DNA of 64,000 nt, from the NCBI RefSeq assembly GCF_000235365.1, contig NC_016449.1, forward strand, positions 496,001 through 560,000, read 5' to 3'. The translations under genes were made by a program, and so were the position numbers. How positions within the stretch are numbered: position 1 is the stretch's first letter; each line of letters opens with the position of its first letter. A model generated the notes under the pieces. The model did not search any database. It saw only the letters and a program-made list of their open reading frames with translations, and was not told the origin of the DNA. Of this stretch, positions 30,488-39,662 are shown piece by piece. The DNA comes from Eremothecium cymbalariae DBVPG#7215. Taxonomy: Eukaryota > Ascomycota > Saccharomycetes > Saccharomycetales > Saccharomycetaceae.

Positions 30488-31237
30488 ATCATTGTTGTTG
30501 TCTAGAGTGTGGGCAACAATATCTCTTCCTGCAAGTCCCCCCACAGCAGAGCCATGATTGATTATGTGAGCAGCACCTTCCTTTCTTCCAGCTTTATTTC
30601 CGGCCATGGTTCCCATAGCAAGTGGAAACGGTAACGATGAGCCGGAAGCACCAACCGTACTTACAGGAGGAAGACTCTCCGGGGGTTTTGGTGTGAGTGG
30701 TGACATCGGTGTCGAGGAAGACGCTCCCGAATGCGTCAGGGGCGTCGCTACATAATCGTTGTGGAATTGGCCACTGGGGTTCAACGTATACTCTACTGGC
30801 ACGCGCTGGCCCGGCGAGTACGGGTGAATCGCAGACGCTCCGTGACGGAACAAATGATGAAACGCATGCGCATGGTGGTGATGGTGGTGTTGCTGTTGGT
30901 GTCCGTCCTGTTGTAGAGCCTGCTGCTGCTGCTGCTGCTGATGCTGCTGCTGCAGGTACTGATGCCGATATTGTGTTGGCTGTTGTAGTGATTGTGGCTG
31001 TGGCTGTGGTTGTGACACGCCACTAGGGGTGCCTGCATATCCGATTGCAGGGACATACCCTGTGTATTGGTTCATATGCCGGTGTGAATTCTCATACTGA
31101 GCCCGGTGATGGGAATATTGGTGCCGAGGCTGCACAGCAGCCTCGGCAACAGTTGCAGCTGCTGTCGCATCATTCTCAATGGGTGTCTGCGTCAATATAT
31201 GTGAGATTGAGGGCAAACGCACATTAGATTCCATCAT
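29885..31237 (-). CDS. HMG-box (MATA_HMG/Rox1-type) transcriptional regulator
   Basis: The ATG at 31237 (MMESNVRLPSISHILTQTP) gives 450 residues; the longer frame begins with TTG and is not used. The HMG box lies near the C-terminus (about 338-415): IPRPRNAFILFRQHWHQQLF, then VSVDIGQRWRSLSSEERQQW and KEKEEHTKKYPNYKYVPTRK. Among S. cerevisiae proteins this resembles Rox1 most (IPRPKNAFILFRQHYH, KYPEYKYKP). In Rox1 the box is N-terminal, so domain order is reversed. The rest is low-complexity: His/Gln runs (about 100-150), a pure run of Ser codons, Asn runs. The short LPSISHIL motif near the start is a common repressor-recruitment-like motif in fungal regulators. It could be a Rox1-like hypoxic repressor or a mating/Ste11-like factor; I cannot decide, so no symbol is given. 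Confidence 0.8.
30452..30487. repeat. (GCT)12 trinucleotide repeat coding for poly-Ser
   Basis: Twelve uninterrupted GCT units on the + strand, read as AGC (Ser) in the HMG-box gene. A further interrupted GCT/GTT repeat at about 30919-30956 codes for the Gln-rich segment. Confidence 0.95.
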
Positions 31238-32592
31238 CTTATTAATGACTAGCAAAAATGATAAATAGATCTGGAAATTTGACAAATAGAAAAAATAATA
31301 TGCAGAAAACAATAATTGCTATTATTTTCCTAAATTATCTAATCAAAAACCGTTCACTATGTGGTTTTTCAATGTCCCAGGTTTTTCAGTTTTTTCCTTT
31401 CCTCGTTTTTTATTTTTTTGGTTCAATTATAGTTATTATAGCCGGTTGAAATCAAATGAACTTGTAACTTAGCAGTAAAAAAAATGATTCAAATAATAAT
31501 AGCAATTAGCAATGATCTTTATATCTCTCTTTCTGTTCTTCTGACGATCAACTGACGATCCGCACAAGTCGGTATCTATACTTTGTGCGTCGGTGTTCCT
31601 CTCACGCCTTGAAGCTTAATATATCGCAGAAAAAAAAATTATTAGAAATGAAGCAATAATAAATTGTAGCACACTATATTTATTCACAAAAACCTGGTAT
31701 GATTTTCTCTTACAATGCCTCTGTAGGTATAATTATAATAAAACAGAAGTCTATAGAATCCTACAAATATTTTTTTTGTCCAACGCTTAAAACCCCCATA
31801 TATATATATATAAATGAATATAGATATATAGATATATAGTACGACATATATACAAACGTACGTAAGTAAAATAATTAACCTATATGAGATAAAGAAAATA
31901 CTTTCCATTATAATCTCATACAAGCGTAAATATTGGTGCATGATAAGCTGTACATAGAGTCAAAAGCCCTCTCCCATACCCAAAAAACGCACACGCGGAG
32001 CGCCTAGAAATTAGACATTAATGGGACGCAATTTCGAAGGACAAGGTTCAAAGGCTGATTTAATCGATCCTACTCGTAAATCGTGGCAATTGTGAAATGT
32101 ATTTATACTAACCTGATACAAATTTGCCTACCTTTTTTCCCTGTGTGTCCAAAAACCACCCTCCGTCTCCACCTTCCACCGCCGCCGCCGCTGCTAAACC
32201 ATTTTACCCACTAACCAATTTCCAGTACAGCCCATAGCGGTACATAATCCCTGGTCCGCCCTCAGAAAAAAGAGCATTCTAACTGTACCTAATTTTTAAG
32301 TTTGTGCTGAAGAAAAAGAGAACACAAAGAAACACTTATTTACCTAGACCTCGACGCAGCACTGCATACCAGTCACACAGTCACACACGCAGATAATACA
32401 ATACAAAAAGATACCTTACTTACATACAAACAATTGATAAAACAAAAACAAAAACAAAAATAACGTGCTGCGGGTCGAATGTGGTAACCACACCACATCT
32501 GCAATGCCCAGACCGGCGGCAGCACCAGAAACAAACAAAGAGAGAGAAACGAACGAAAAAGCACAACAGCCGAAGAAAATATCTGAAAAATA

Positions 32593-32610
32593 GACACACA
32601 CACACACACA
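32593..32610. repeat. (AC)9 microsatellite
   Basis: Nine AC dinucleotide units in the non-coding region upstream of the HMG-box gene. Confidence 0.9.
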
Positions 32611-33117
32611 GAACCCATTTTTCGTCTTTTTGTGCTTACTTTCGGCAGTTTATGTCATCCAGAGAAAGAAAGAAAAAAATAGGAAAAGTAGCACTTCGCA
32701 GAAATATAGCCGTTGGATGATGATATATTTAGGCTCCACTGTCCAAAGAATGGATGTACCAAAAGACGCCTGACTTAGATTTAACGGTGACTAGACAACC
32801 GTTATTTTCGTCAGGGCGATTCTGGGACAGAAAGCCCAAGTCTACTGAAAAGGCCGTACATCCCATATATTGCTACAGAAACGTCCATACCACGGTCGCC
32901 GTTGATCAAAACACAATGGTACGTGTGCTTTAAAAAACATACGCTGGTCGGGGTATGGTGAGATTCCAAGACAAGGAGGTAGGACACAGACAAGTGCGCG
33001 CGCACGCGCGCAAACCCCATCCGAATTAGGCATTATTGGGGGCGCGATGAAAAACGGCTACAGAGAGAGATCTCCCTCTGTCCCACGCGCATGCATACCT
33101 CATGCATTTACCTGTTG

Positions 33118-33160
33118 GCTGCTACTGTTGTTGCTGCTGTGCAGCAACAACAGTAGCAGC
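33118..33160. repeat. Perfect 20-bp inverted repeat, 3-nt loop
   Basis: Left arm 33118-33137 (GCTGCTACTGTTGTTGCTGC) and right arm 33141-33160 are exact reverse complements around TGT. Confidence 0.97.
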
Positions 33161-33219
33161 AAGCAGCAAGCAGCAATAATAGGACGATCATTAAAACAAT
33201 AAAAACGGCAGCCGTGATG

Positions 33220-33259
33220 GCAGCTCCGTGGCAGCTCCGTGGTACTGCCACGGAGCTGC
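33220..33259. repeat. 15-bp inverted repeat plus 11-bp tandem duplication
   Basis: Arms 33220-33234 (GCAGCTCCGTGGCAG) and 33245-33259 are exact reverse complements with a 10-nt spacer. GCAGCTCCGTG is also tandemly duplicated at 33220-33241. Confidence 0.93.
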
Positions 33260-33525
33260 TGCTGCTGCTGCTGCTTGCGTGCTGATCACGCGAAAAAGGG
33301 ACTTTGACGCGTTGTCGGGCGTCCTCGTGCATGCGCGAGGACCCCTGCAGGAAACATGTGTTCCGATGACATGTTAAAAAACTCAATATCTTTCTCTCCC
33401 GCTCCTAGTGTACCAGGGTTTGCTCCTTAATGTGCTTTCTTGCGGGTATTATTCTCCATTTTCCTACAGCTCCACCGTCGTAAGAAGCCGATGCACCGCG
33501 CCCTGCAGGAGGGAGAAACGTAGGA

Positions 33526-33574
33526 TGTTGGGATTTGGGTTTGGGGGGAGGACCCCCCAAACCAAATCCCAACA
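33526..33574. repeat. 22/23-bp inverted repeat with G tract, 4-nt loop
   Basis: Arms 33526-33548 and 33553-33574 are reverse complements apart from one extra G in the left arm, around AGGA. The arms end in G6/C6 next to the loop. Confidence 0.95.
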
Positions 33575-33593
33575 CCCGCTGCCGCTGTCTCTC

Positions 33594-33634
33594 ATAAACG
33601 CGCAGTGTAACACTGCGTTACGCTGCGCGTTTAT
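33594..33634. repeat. Two-tier hairpin, 12 bp plus 5 bp
   Basis: Outer arms ATAAACGCGCAG (33594-33605) and 33623-33634 pair perfectly. Inner arms GTAAC (33607-33611) and GTTAC (33617-33621) continue the stem after one T/G mismatch, with a 5-nt loop. Confidence 0.92.
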
Positions 33635-33958
33635 AGCACCTTCCCGTTGTTTGTTATTGTTCAATTCCCACATGCAAGTCTGTCCAGAGATCCGTTACCT
33701 CCCGCTCGTCGTTTTTTATTGTTAGTCTAATTGTGTTATCAATACCAGCACAACAAAGGGGCAGGGAAATTCCGCGCATTTTGCCCGCAACAATAATTTC
33801 GCGCATTACATATGCATTATGCTTGTATTATTATTTTTTACATAAGTGTCTGTATTAAGCTAATAGCCGTTTGTTTGATTCTTATTCCATTTTGGCTGTG
33901 TGCGCGACAGAAACAACAACACAGAGAGGGAAGGTGATGGTAGTGGTATCTCTCTCCC

Positions 33959-34000
33959 TTCAAAATATACAGCGCGGAAAACCGCGCTGTATATTTTGAA
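33959..34000. repeat. Perfect 19-bp inverted repeat, AAAA loop
   Basis: Left arm 33959-33977 (TTCAAAATATACAGCGCGG) and right arm 33982-34000 are exact reverse complements around AAAA. Confidence 0.97.
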
Positions 34001-34366
34001 AGTGGAAAGCTTCCCGCAGGACGACAGATCTATGTGCTTTTCGGTTTTTTAGCAGATACACATTCTCCGTGGCTTGAAAGGTTATTTCCCGTTTACCAGC
34101 GTATTACGCACGCGTGCGCCAAACGGGCGTTCTGGGCCGGGGAGAGGTTCTGGTAGGGTGCAATTGCATTCTTTGGTATCTAAGGGACAATGGACAGGGA
34201 AGTCAACAATAGTACTTTTGCCTTTTTCGGGGCGGCGCCGCCGCGGTGATCGCAGCGCTGGCGCGACTGACTATTAAGGATGGGCGCAGGCCGACGGTGG
34301 GGCGCCAAGGCTATTCCGGTGTGTGGGTGCAATGGTGGCGCGGGCGGACGCAGATCTGTTCTCCGG

Positions 34367-34396
34367 ACAAGCACGTGACCATTGTCACGTGCTTGT
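34367..34396. repeat. 13-bp inverted repeat with paired CACGTG sites
   Basis: Arms ACAAGCACGTGAC (34367-34379) and 34384-34396 pair exactly around CATT. Each arm holds GTCACGTGC or its complement, a match to the Cbf1/CDEI and Pho4-type E-box. Confidence 0.95.
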
Positions 34397-34440
34397 TGTT
34401 TTGTACGAATGGTGAAATCCCGCTCCGTTGATCGTCCCGG

Positions 34441-34465
34441 CGCGGGCTAGCGCAGCTAGCCCGCG
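34441..34465. repeat. 11-bp GC-rich inverted repeat, 3-nt loop
   Basis: Arms CGCGGGCTAGC (34441-34451) and 34455-34465 pair exactly around GCA, 135 bp upstream of the AFG3 start. Confidence 0.95.
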
Positions 34466-34599
34466 AGCTGGCGCAACGCAAACGTTCCCAACTGCGTACT
34501 TCTTCGTCGTCATACTGGCTGGCCCTGGGGCGGGCAAGTTGCAAAAGGAGACAGGACGTAGTTGGAGGAGCTATCTATGGATTGCTTTGGTGATTAGTG

Positions 34600-36843
34600 A
34601 TGAGAAAATTGGTATGGCCTAGGATTAGCGGATTCGCCTCTCGGAGGCAACTTCATGGTTCTTGTGCAGTTAATTTCCGTATGACGGCTTTCAGGAGTGT
34701 AAAGCAACCTCAGGGACAGGGAGGGGGAGAAGGAGGGAAGGGAAGACAAGAGGAGGATGATGATGGTAGCAAGAAGAAGAGGAGTGGGGAAGGTGGACGC
34801 AAGGAGTATAAAAATGTAGGAGATTATCTTAAATCTAAGGATTTTTCGCGAAGTGTGTTTTGGACGACAGGGTTAACGTTTTTCTTTTATTTGGCGACGC
34901 TGCCCTTCGGCCACGATGGCAGTGAGCAGCGGGAGGAGCAGATATTGACGTTTCAAGACTTCAAGACGCGGTATCTGGAGAAGGGACTGGTGAGCAGGCT
35001 GTTTGTTGTGAATAAGTACCTGGTGGAAGCGGAATTACGGGCGGAGGCGTCGGAGGTACAAAGGTCTACAGGAACTGGGGGGGGGTTATTTAATGTGGGG
35101 ACTTACGGTGGGCCTGCTGTTGCTTTTACGATAGGTTCGGTGGATGTGTTTGAGGAGCAGTTAGAAGAGACACAGGAGAAGCTTGGAATACCGCATAATG
35201 ATAGGATTCCTGTGACGTATGTTGAGCGTGCACCGGTGTTGCAATATTTGTTTCCGTTCTTGCCGACGCTTCTGTTGCTGGGTGGGGTGCTTTACATGTC
35301 TTCGCGTGTGCGATCGGGAGGGCCTGGAGGCATGGGGGGCGGGCCCGGTGGCATGTTTGGTGTTGGCAAGTCGCGCGCCAAGCTGTTCAACAAGGAAACG
35401 GGCATTAAGGTGAACTTTAAAGACGTGGCTGGGTGCGATGAGGCCAAGATGGAGATAATGGAGTTTGTACACTTTTTGAAAAACCCAGATAAGTACAAGG
35501 CCCTCGGCGCGCAGATTCCTAGAGGCGCGATCCTATCAGGTGCACCGGGTACAGGTAAGACTCTTTTGGCGAGGGCAACAGCTGGCGAAGCAGGTGTTCC
35601 CTTCCTGAGCGTTTCGGGCTCTGAGTTTGTTGAGATGTTTGTGGGTGTTGGTGCCTCCCGTGTACGTGATCTGTTTGAGAATGCAAGAAAAATGGCTCCA
35701 GCCATCATTTTTGTCGATGAAATTGATGCTATCGGTAAAGAGCGAGGCAAGGGTGGTGCAATGGGCGGTTCAAATGACGAACGTGAGGCTACACTTAACC
35801 AGTTGCTGGTTGAAATGGATGGTTTTACTGCTCGCGACCAAATCGTCGTTCTTGCTGGTACGAACCGGCCAGACGTCTTGGATCCCGCTTTGCTCAGGCC
35901 TGGAAGATTTGATAGACACATTCAAATTGATGCGCCTGATGTCGAAGGCAGAAAGGCCATATATAGAGTACACCTCCCAAGGTTGAATCTGCAGCCAGCT
36001 CTCAAAACTTCCACTCTAGATTTAGATTCATTCGCTGGTAGACTAGCTGCTCTCACACCGGGGTTTTCTGGTGCGGATATTGCAAATGCTTGTAACGAAG
36101 CTGCATTAATCGCGGCACGGCATCAAGACGAATATGTCGAGTTGAAACATTTTGAGCAGGCAATTGAAAGGGTTATTGCTGGGTTGGAAAAAAAATCCCG
36201 TGTTATGTCCTCAGAGGAAAAGAAAACAGTAGCATACCACGAGGCAGGCCATGCAGTTTGTGGTTGGTTTCTTCAGTATGCTGACCCATTGTTAAAGGTC
36301 TCTATTATTCCTCGTGGTCAGGGTGCTCTAGGCTATGCCCAGTACTTACCACCAGATCAATACCTCATCAGCGAGGAACAATTCCGCCATAGAATGATCA
36401 TGGCCTTTGGCGGCAGAGTCTCAGAAGAACTTCATTTCCCGTATGTTACCAGTGGTGCTCATGATGACTTCAAAAAAATTACCACTATGGCGCAAGCTAT
36501 GGTCACCTCTTTGGGTATGTCCCGTAAAGTTGGCTATCTGTCTTATGAACAATCAGATATCGGTTTCCAGGTTAATAAACCTTTCAGTGAAAGCACTGCA
36601 AGAAAAATCGATTTGGAAGTAAAGAGAATAGTAGATGAAGCACATGAAAGTTGCAAAAAACTGCTGATTGAAAACTTGGACAACGTTGACAAAGTTGCCA
36701 AACTTTTACTAGCAAAGGAAGTCATCACAAGGGATGATATGATTGAATTACTAGGCCCCAGGCCTTTCCCTGAAAAAAACGATGCTTTTGAAAAATATCT
36801 GAACCCAAAAAAGAACAGTATTGATGAGCAACCTGCAACATAA
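34600..36843 (+). CDS. AFG3: Mitochondrial m-AAA protease subunit Afg3
   Basis: Orthologue of YER017C (761 residues); here the ATG at 34600 gives 747. The m-AAA protease (with Yta12) faces the matrix, degrades unfolded inner-membrane proteins and processes factors such as MrpL32. An N-terminal presequence and a Gly/charged linker lead to two membrane spans (about 86-104 and 212-235). The AAA+ domain carries Walker A GAPGTGKT (about 314-321), Walker [12 protein letters not shown], and second-region-of-homology residues RPGRFDRH. The M41 peptidase zinc site HEAGH lies near 547-551. The end [16 protein letters not shown] matches Afg3 rather than Yta12 or Yme1. A GTG codon just upstream is not used. 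It is convergent with BIM1 (YER016W), as in S. cerevisiae. Confidence 0.95.
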   Translation: MRKLVWPRISGFASRRQLHGSCAVNFRMTAFRSVKQPQGQGGGEGGKGRQEEDDDGSKKKRSGEGGRKEYKNVGDYLKSKDFSRSVFWTTGLTFFFYLATLPFGHDGSEQREEQILTFQDFKTRYLEKGLVSRLFVVNKYLVEAELRAEASEVQRSTGTGGGLFNVGTYGGPAVAFTIGSVDVFEEQLEETQEKLGIPHNDRIPVTYVERAPVLQYLFPFLPTLLLLGGVLYMSSRVRSGGPGGMGGGPGGMFGVGKSRAKLFNKETGIKVNFKDVAGCDEAKMEIMEFVHFLKNPDKYKALGAQIPRGAILSGAPGTGKTLLARATAGEAGVPFLSVSGSEFVEMFVGVGASRVRDLFENARKMAPAIIFVDEIDAIGKERGKGGAMGGSNDEREATLNQLLVEMDGFTARDQIVVLAGTNRPDVLDPALLRPGRFDRHIQIDAPDVEGRKAIYRVHLPRLNLQPALKTSTLDLDSFAGRLAALTPGFSGADIANACNEAALIAARHQDEYVELKHFEQAIERVIAGLEKKSRVMSSEEKKTVAYHEAGHAVCGWFLQYADPLLKVSIIPRGQGALGYAQYLPPDQYLISEEQFRHRMIMAFGGRVSEELHFPYVTSGAHDDFKKITTMAQAMVTSLGMSRKVGYLSYEQSDIGFQVNKPFSESTARKIDLEVKRIVDEAHESCKKLLIENLDNVDKVAKLLLAKEVITRDDMIELLGPRPFPEKNDAFEKYLNPKKNSIDEQPAT

Positions 36844-37091
36844 TTAGGTTGAAGGAATACTAATTATCAAACCCTAAGATGGACGAAAGAGGAAGAAAAT
36901 GAACTAATAATGAACTAATAATTTAAAAACTGTTATGAATTTTTTTTTTGTTCTCCATCGGAACACTAGTATTTTAAAACATGTATATAGCGAAGCAAAC
37001 AACTACTACAACTATATTATATATTATAGTGGAATTTTTAAACTTGCCACCTCCTTTTTTTTGTTGGTTTTATGCATTGATGATATATATA

Positions 37092-38138
37092 TTAGAATGT
37101 TTCATCATCAGTGATGAGGTTTTGAGCAGGTGGAACGCCGTCTGTAACATGCCCTAAAACCCTTTCACCAGCATCTTCTATCCCCTCACTGCCGTCTATG
37201 CTATGATTCCCTTCAAAACCCTCTTCTGTAGAATATAATATTTGATTAATTTTGCCTATTAGTCTGTTCAATTCCTGGGGATCATCATTATAAACTCCCT
37301 CCTTAAAGAGATCATGTGTGGACTGCACAAGAATCTCTATATCTCTCAACTTCCCAAAATAAAAATCACGTTCTCTTTCCATAATAGTAATGGCATCCTG
37401 AAATTGAGTAACATCTTCATTCATTTTTTCTATCTTACCATTTGCAGTTCTCAATTCAGCTTTGAGAGCTGCCATTTGCTCGTTCGCTAAAGGAGATTGG
37501 GCGATTGGAGCCGGCCTTCTAGTGCCTCCAGACGAAACACGTGTAGCCGCTACCACACCTATCCCTAACCCTGCTTCGTTACCCCCATTATTGCCTGCAA
37601 TGCTGTTCACACCATTCTGTCTAACTTTCTGCATCAGCTTAGCATTCGAGCCAGCTGATGACATACCTGCAGTATTCGATGACGGATAGCTCGCCAAGCT
37701 TCGTCTCTTATGTGCAGGTTGAACTGCAGCCTGCTGTACCGACACTGGCCCTCGCATACTTAGCGGCCTCGCTGACTTCCGCCTCGACACAGGATCATAC
37801 ATCGATTCATCCTTATTCTGGGCCCAAAATTTCTTTAACCATTGCAAAAATTCCAAGTTGTCTTGAAATCTGCATTTTACCAAACGGTCTACAAAAACAG
37901 TCTTTTCAATCTTATGTTTGGTAAAACAACTCTGTAGAATCTTAAAGTTCGTAAGCGATTCATATTCTGCCCTTGCATCAAATTTGACACGATGCATTGG
38001 CAAATCTCCGTAGATTGAATCCATTATTTGACAGTATGCCGCACCGGTACCACATTGTTCCACTTTCGTGTAATCAAGTCGCAAAAGGTCGTTTAACCAA
38101 CTTAATAGCTCTGTACGTGATTCACCTAACCCTGACAT
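37092..38138 (-). CDS. BIM1: Microtubule plus-end tracking protein, EB1 homologue
   Basis: The 348 residues match S. cerevisiae Bim1 (YER016W, 344 residues). The N-terminal calponin-homology domain binds microtubules: SRTELLSWLNDLLRLDYTKV, GAAYCQIMDSIYGDLPMHRV and NLEFLQWLKKFW. A Ser/Ala/Arg-rich linker (about 125-215) follows. The coiled coil and EB1 C-terminal dimer domain come next (about 225-300), with MERERDFYFGKLRDIEILVQ. The acidic tail ends in DDETF, close to the EEY/F-type ends that bind CAP-Gly proteins. Bim1 positions the spindle with Kar9. Confidence 0.96.
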   Translation of the reverse strand: MSGLGESRTELLSWLNDLLRLDYTKVEQCGTGAAYCQIMDSIYGDLPMHRVKFDARAEYESLTNFKILQSCFTKHKIEKTVFVDRLVKCRFQDNLEFLQWLKKFWAQNKDESMYDPVSRRKSARPLSMRGPVSVQQAAVQPAHKRRSLASYPSSNTAGMSSAGSNAKLMQKVRQNGVNSIAGNNGGNEAGLGIGVVAATRVSSGGTRRPAPIAQSPLANEQMAALKAELRTANGKIEKMNEDVTQFQDAITIMERERDFYFGKLRDIEILVQSTHDLFKEGVYNDDPQELNRLIGKINQILYSTEEGFEGNHSIDGSEGIEDAGERVLGHVTDGVPPAQNLITDDETF

Positions 38139-38363
38139 CTTCGATCAACTCACTTTGGGATCTTCAAAGCACTCTGGCTGATATGTATCTCTTTTGTTGT
38201 GACTTTTGCTGTTGAATGGATAATCAGAAGTTTGGACAGCATTTTTTTTTGTAAATATTAATTTTAATATTCCTATTAGAATCTAGACTTTAATTGAAAA
38301 AGCAAGAGAACATTTGGAAAATTACAGTTAATAAGCATTAATATTACTGTATAAGAACGTAAT

Positions 38364-39662
38364 ATGTCGCTCTCTAATGAGATTTCACCGTTGGATATAA
38401 CTTCTACTAATATAAAGCATGTCAATAGAATGTTCCAGGAGATGGAAGTGAGGATGGCACATCTACAGAGACAAGTGGATACGCTACGAATACATGTAAG
38501 GCAAGAACACATGAAGAGGAAAATACTGGAATCAAAATTAGTGACGAGGTTCAGTAATATGGCCAAGAGACTGACAGAGAGACTGACAGAGAGTAGTTCA
38601 AGTGATGAAGATGAGCACGATAGTGAGGATATAATGCCCTTTGATCAACAGATGGATGTTTTTGAGAGCATGTTCGACAATGAGGAATCGGATTCTAGCT
38701 ACAACGAAAGTGGCAATGATAGTTTAAGTAGTGAGAAAAATGTCACGGATGTTGAGAGTGAGGGTCAAGACGTTAGCGAACAGAGAAATAACACTGCCAG
38801 CATGCTGGATACGTTGGTAAGTAGTAACACACATGATGTGGTATCTCATGTGCACCCAAATGGTACGATGATGAACGATGAACTAGTATCACGGCATGCA
38901 TCGACCAATGAAAGTTCTGCCCAATTGTCTACAGCTGGTTATACGACAACTGGACGTAGTGTGGTGGCGACTTCTAATCATACAGCAAGTTCGGCTACTT
39001 CTATGCCGCCTGCGCAGCTGGTATTTGATGCACATCACCCTCAAGAGGATTTGGCGCTGCTAATCAATGACGCTTTGAATGGATACAATGGTGCGAAAAA
39101 AAGAAGTTTATCCAATGATTTCAATCAGCAGCAGCAGCAATCATTGAAGAAAAGATGGTTGTCCGTTGCTTCGTATGCTAGAATGCCTATTTTCCCGCTG
39201 AAACCATATCCCAATTCCACACCTACCCCTGCATCTACCGTGGCTACCACTCCAATAACAAATAACAATGCTGTATCTTCTTCCTCTCCGCCAGCTGGAA
39301 CTCCACCTCATGGTAAGAGATATGATGAAGTTGACATCAGGTCAAAATATGGAGTCTCATTTTCTGAAAAATATTTTAAAGTATCTGAAATCTGGAACGA
39401 CTACATAAAGGTCAATGAAAAGGGCGTCTCTATTAAGTCCCTTGAGGAATCGTACTCCAACAAATGGCGGGCTAATTTGAAGAAAAACGTTAAGAAGAAG
39501 TACAACAGAAGATTGATAGTTGTCAGAGCTATTGAAACAGGCATAAAGAGAGGGAAATCTCAAGAAGAATGTATCGAGATCCTTGATGGTTTTCTAAAAC
39601 AGAACAATAAAGCTGTATCCCATTTCTACAAGAAGTCCAATTTACCCAAAGAACTGATATAA
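38364..39662 (+). CDS. GCR1_C-domain DNA-binding protein (Msn1/Hot1/Gcr1 family)
   Basis: The 432 residues start at an ATG and have three parts. A coiled coil near the N-terminus (about 15-75: MFQEMEVRMAHLQRQVDTLR) suits dimerisation. A long Ser/Asp/Asn/Thr-rich acidic region looks like an activation or regulatory segment (SSSSDEDEHDSED). The C-terminal 100 residues (about 315-410) form a GCR1_C-type DNA-binding domain: YGVSFSEKYFKVSEIWNDYI and SLEESYSNKWRANLKKNVKK, then a basic helix KKYNRRLIVVRAIETGIKRG. S. cerevisiae members are Gcr1, Hot1 and Msn1, regulators of glycolysis, osmostress and filamentation. Size and N-terminal coiled coil favour Msn1 (382 residues), but its location beside BIM1 gives no synteny support, so no symbol is assigned. 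Confidence 0.78.
   Translation: MSLSNEISPLDITSTNIKHVNRMFQEMEVRMAHLQRQVDTLRIHVRQEHMKRKILESKLVTRFSNMAKRLTERLTESSSSDEDEHDSEDIMPFDQQMDVFESMFDNEESDSSYNESGNDSLSSEKNVTDVESEGQDVSEQRNNTASMLDTLVSSNTHDVVSHVHPNGTMMNDELVSRHASTNESSAQLSTAGYTTTGRSVVATSNHTASSATSMPPAQLVFDAHHPQEDLALLINDALNGYNGAKKRSLSNDFNQQQQQSLKKRWLSVASYARMPIFPLKPYPNSTPTPASTVATTPITNNNAVSSSSPPAGTPPHGKRYDEVDIRSKYGVSFSEKYFKVSEIWNDYIKVNEKGVSIKSLEESYSNKWRANLKKNVKKKYNRRLIVVRAIETGIKRGKSQEECIEILDGFLKQNNKAVSHFYKKSNLPKELI

Larger units (their letters stand above)
31238..34599. other. 3.4 kb non-coding divergent region between HMG gene and AFG3
   Basis: The left half (31.2-32.6 kb) is A/T-rich with TATATA runs, (CCG)n near 32178 and an (AC)n microsatellite at 32593-32610. 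The right half (about 32.9-34.5 kb) is GC-richer and carries at least eight hairpin-forming inverted repeats with arms of 10-23 bp and loops of 3-5 nt, each of different sequence. The strongest are listed as repeats. Open frames here are shadows of the repeats. No tRNA, LTR or transposase coding is visible. A structured non-coding RNA, a regulatory region for both divergent genes, or a hot spot of template-switch mutation are all possible. Confidence 0.6.

Noticed and set aside
31238..31312. Longer N-terminus for the HMG-box protein
   Set aside because: The extended frame begins with TTG; the first ATG at 31237 is used. The same reasoning moved the starts of VSB1, VAS1, HEM14, AFG3, RPR2 and the YOL036W orthologue to the first ATG.
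33108..33725. Open reading frames on both strands in the palindrome cluster
   Set aside because: They are built from the repeats, show no conserved domain or codon pattern, and mirror each other as expected of palindromes.
34367..34396. Possible point centromere, because GTCACGTG matches CDEI
   Set aside because: No 70-170 bp A/T-rich CDEII and no CDEIII core (TTCCGAA-type) follow at the right distance, and the flanking genes are not centromere neighbours in related yeasts.
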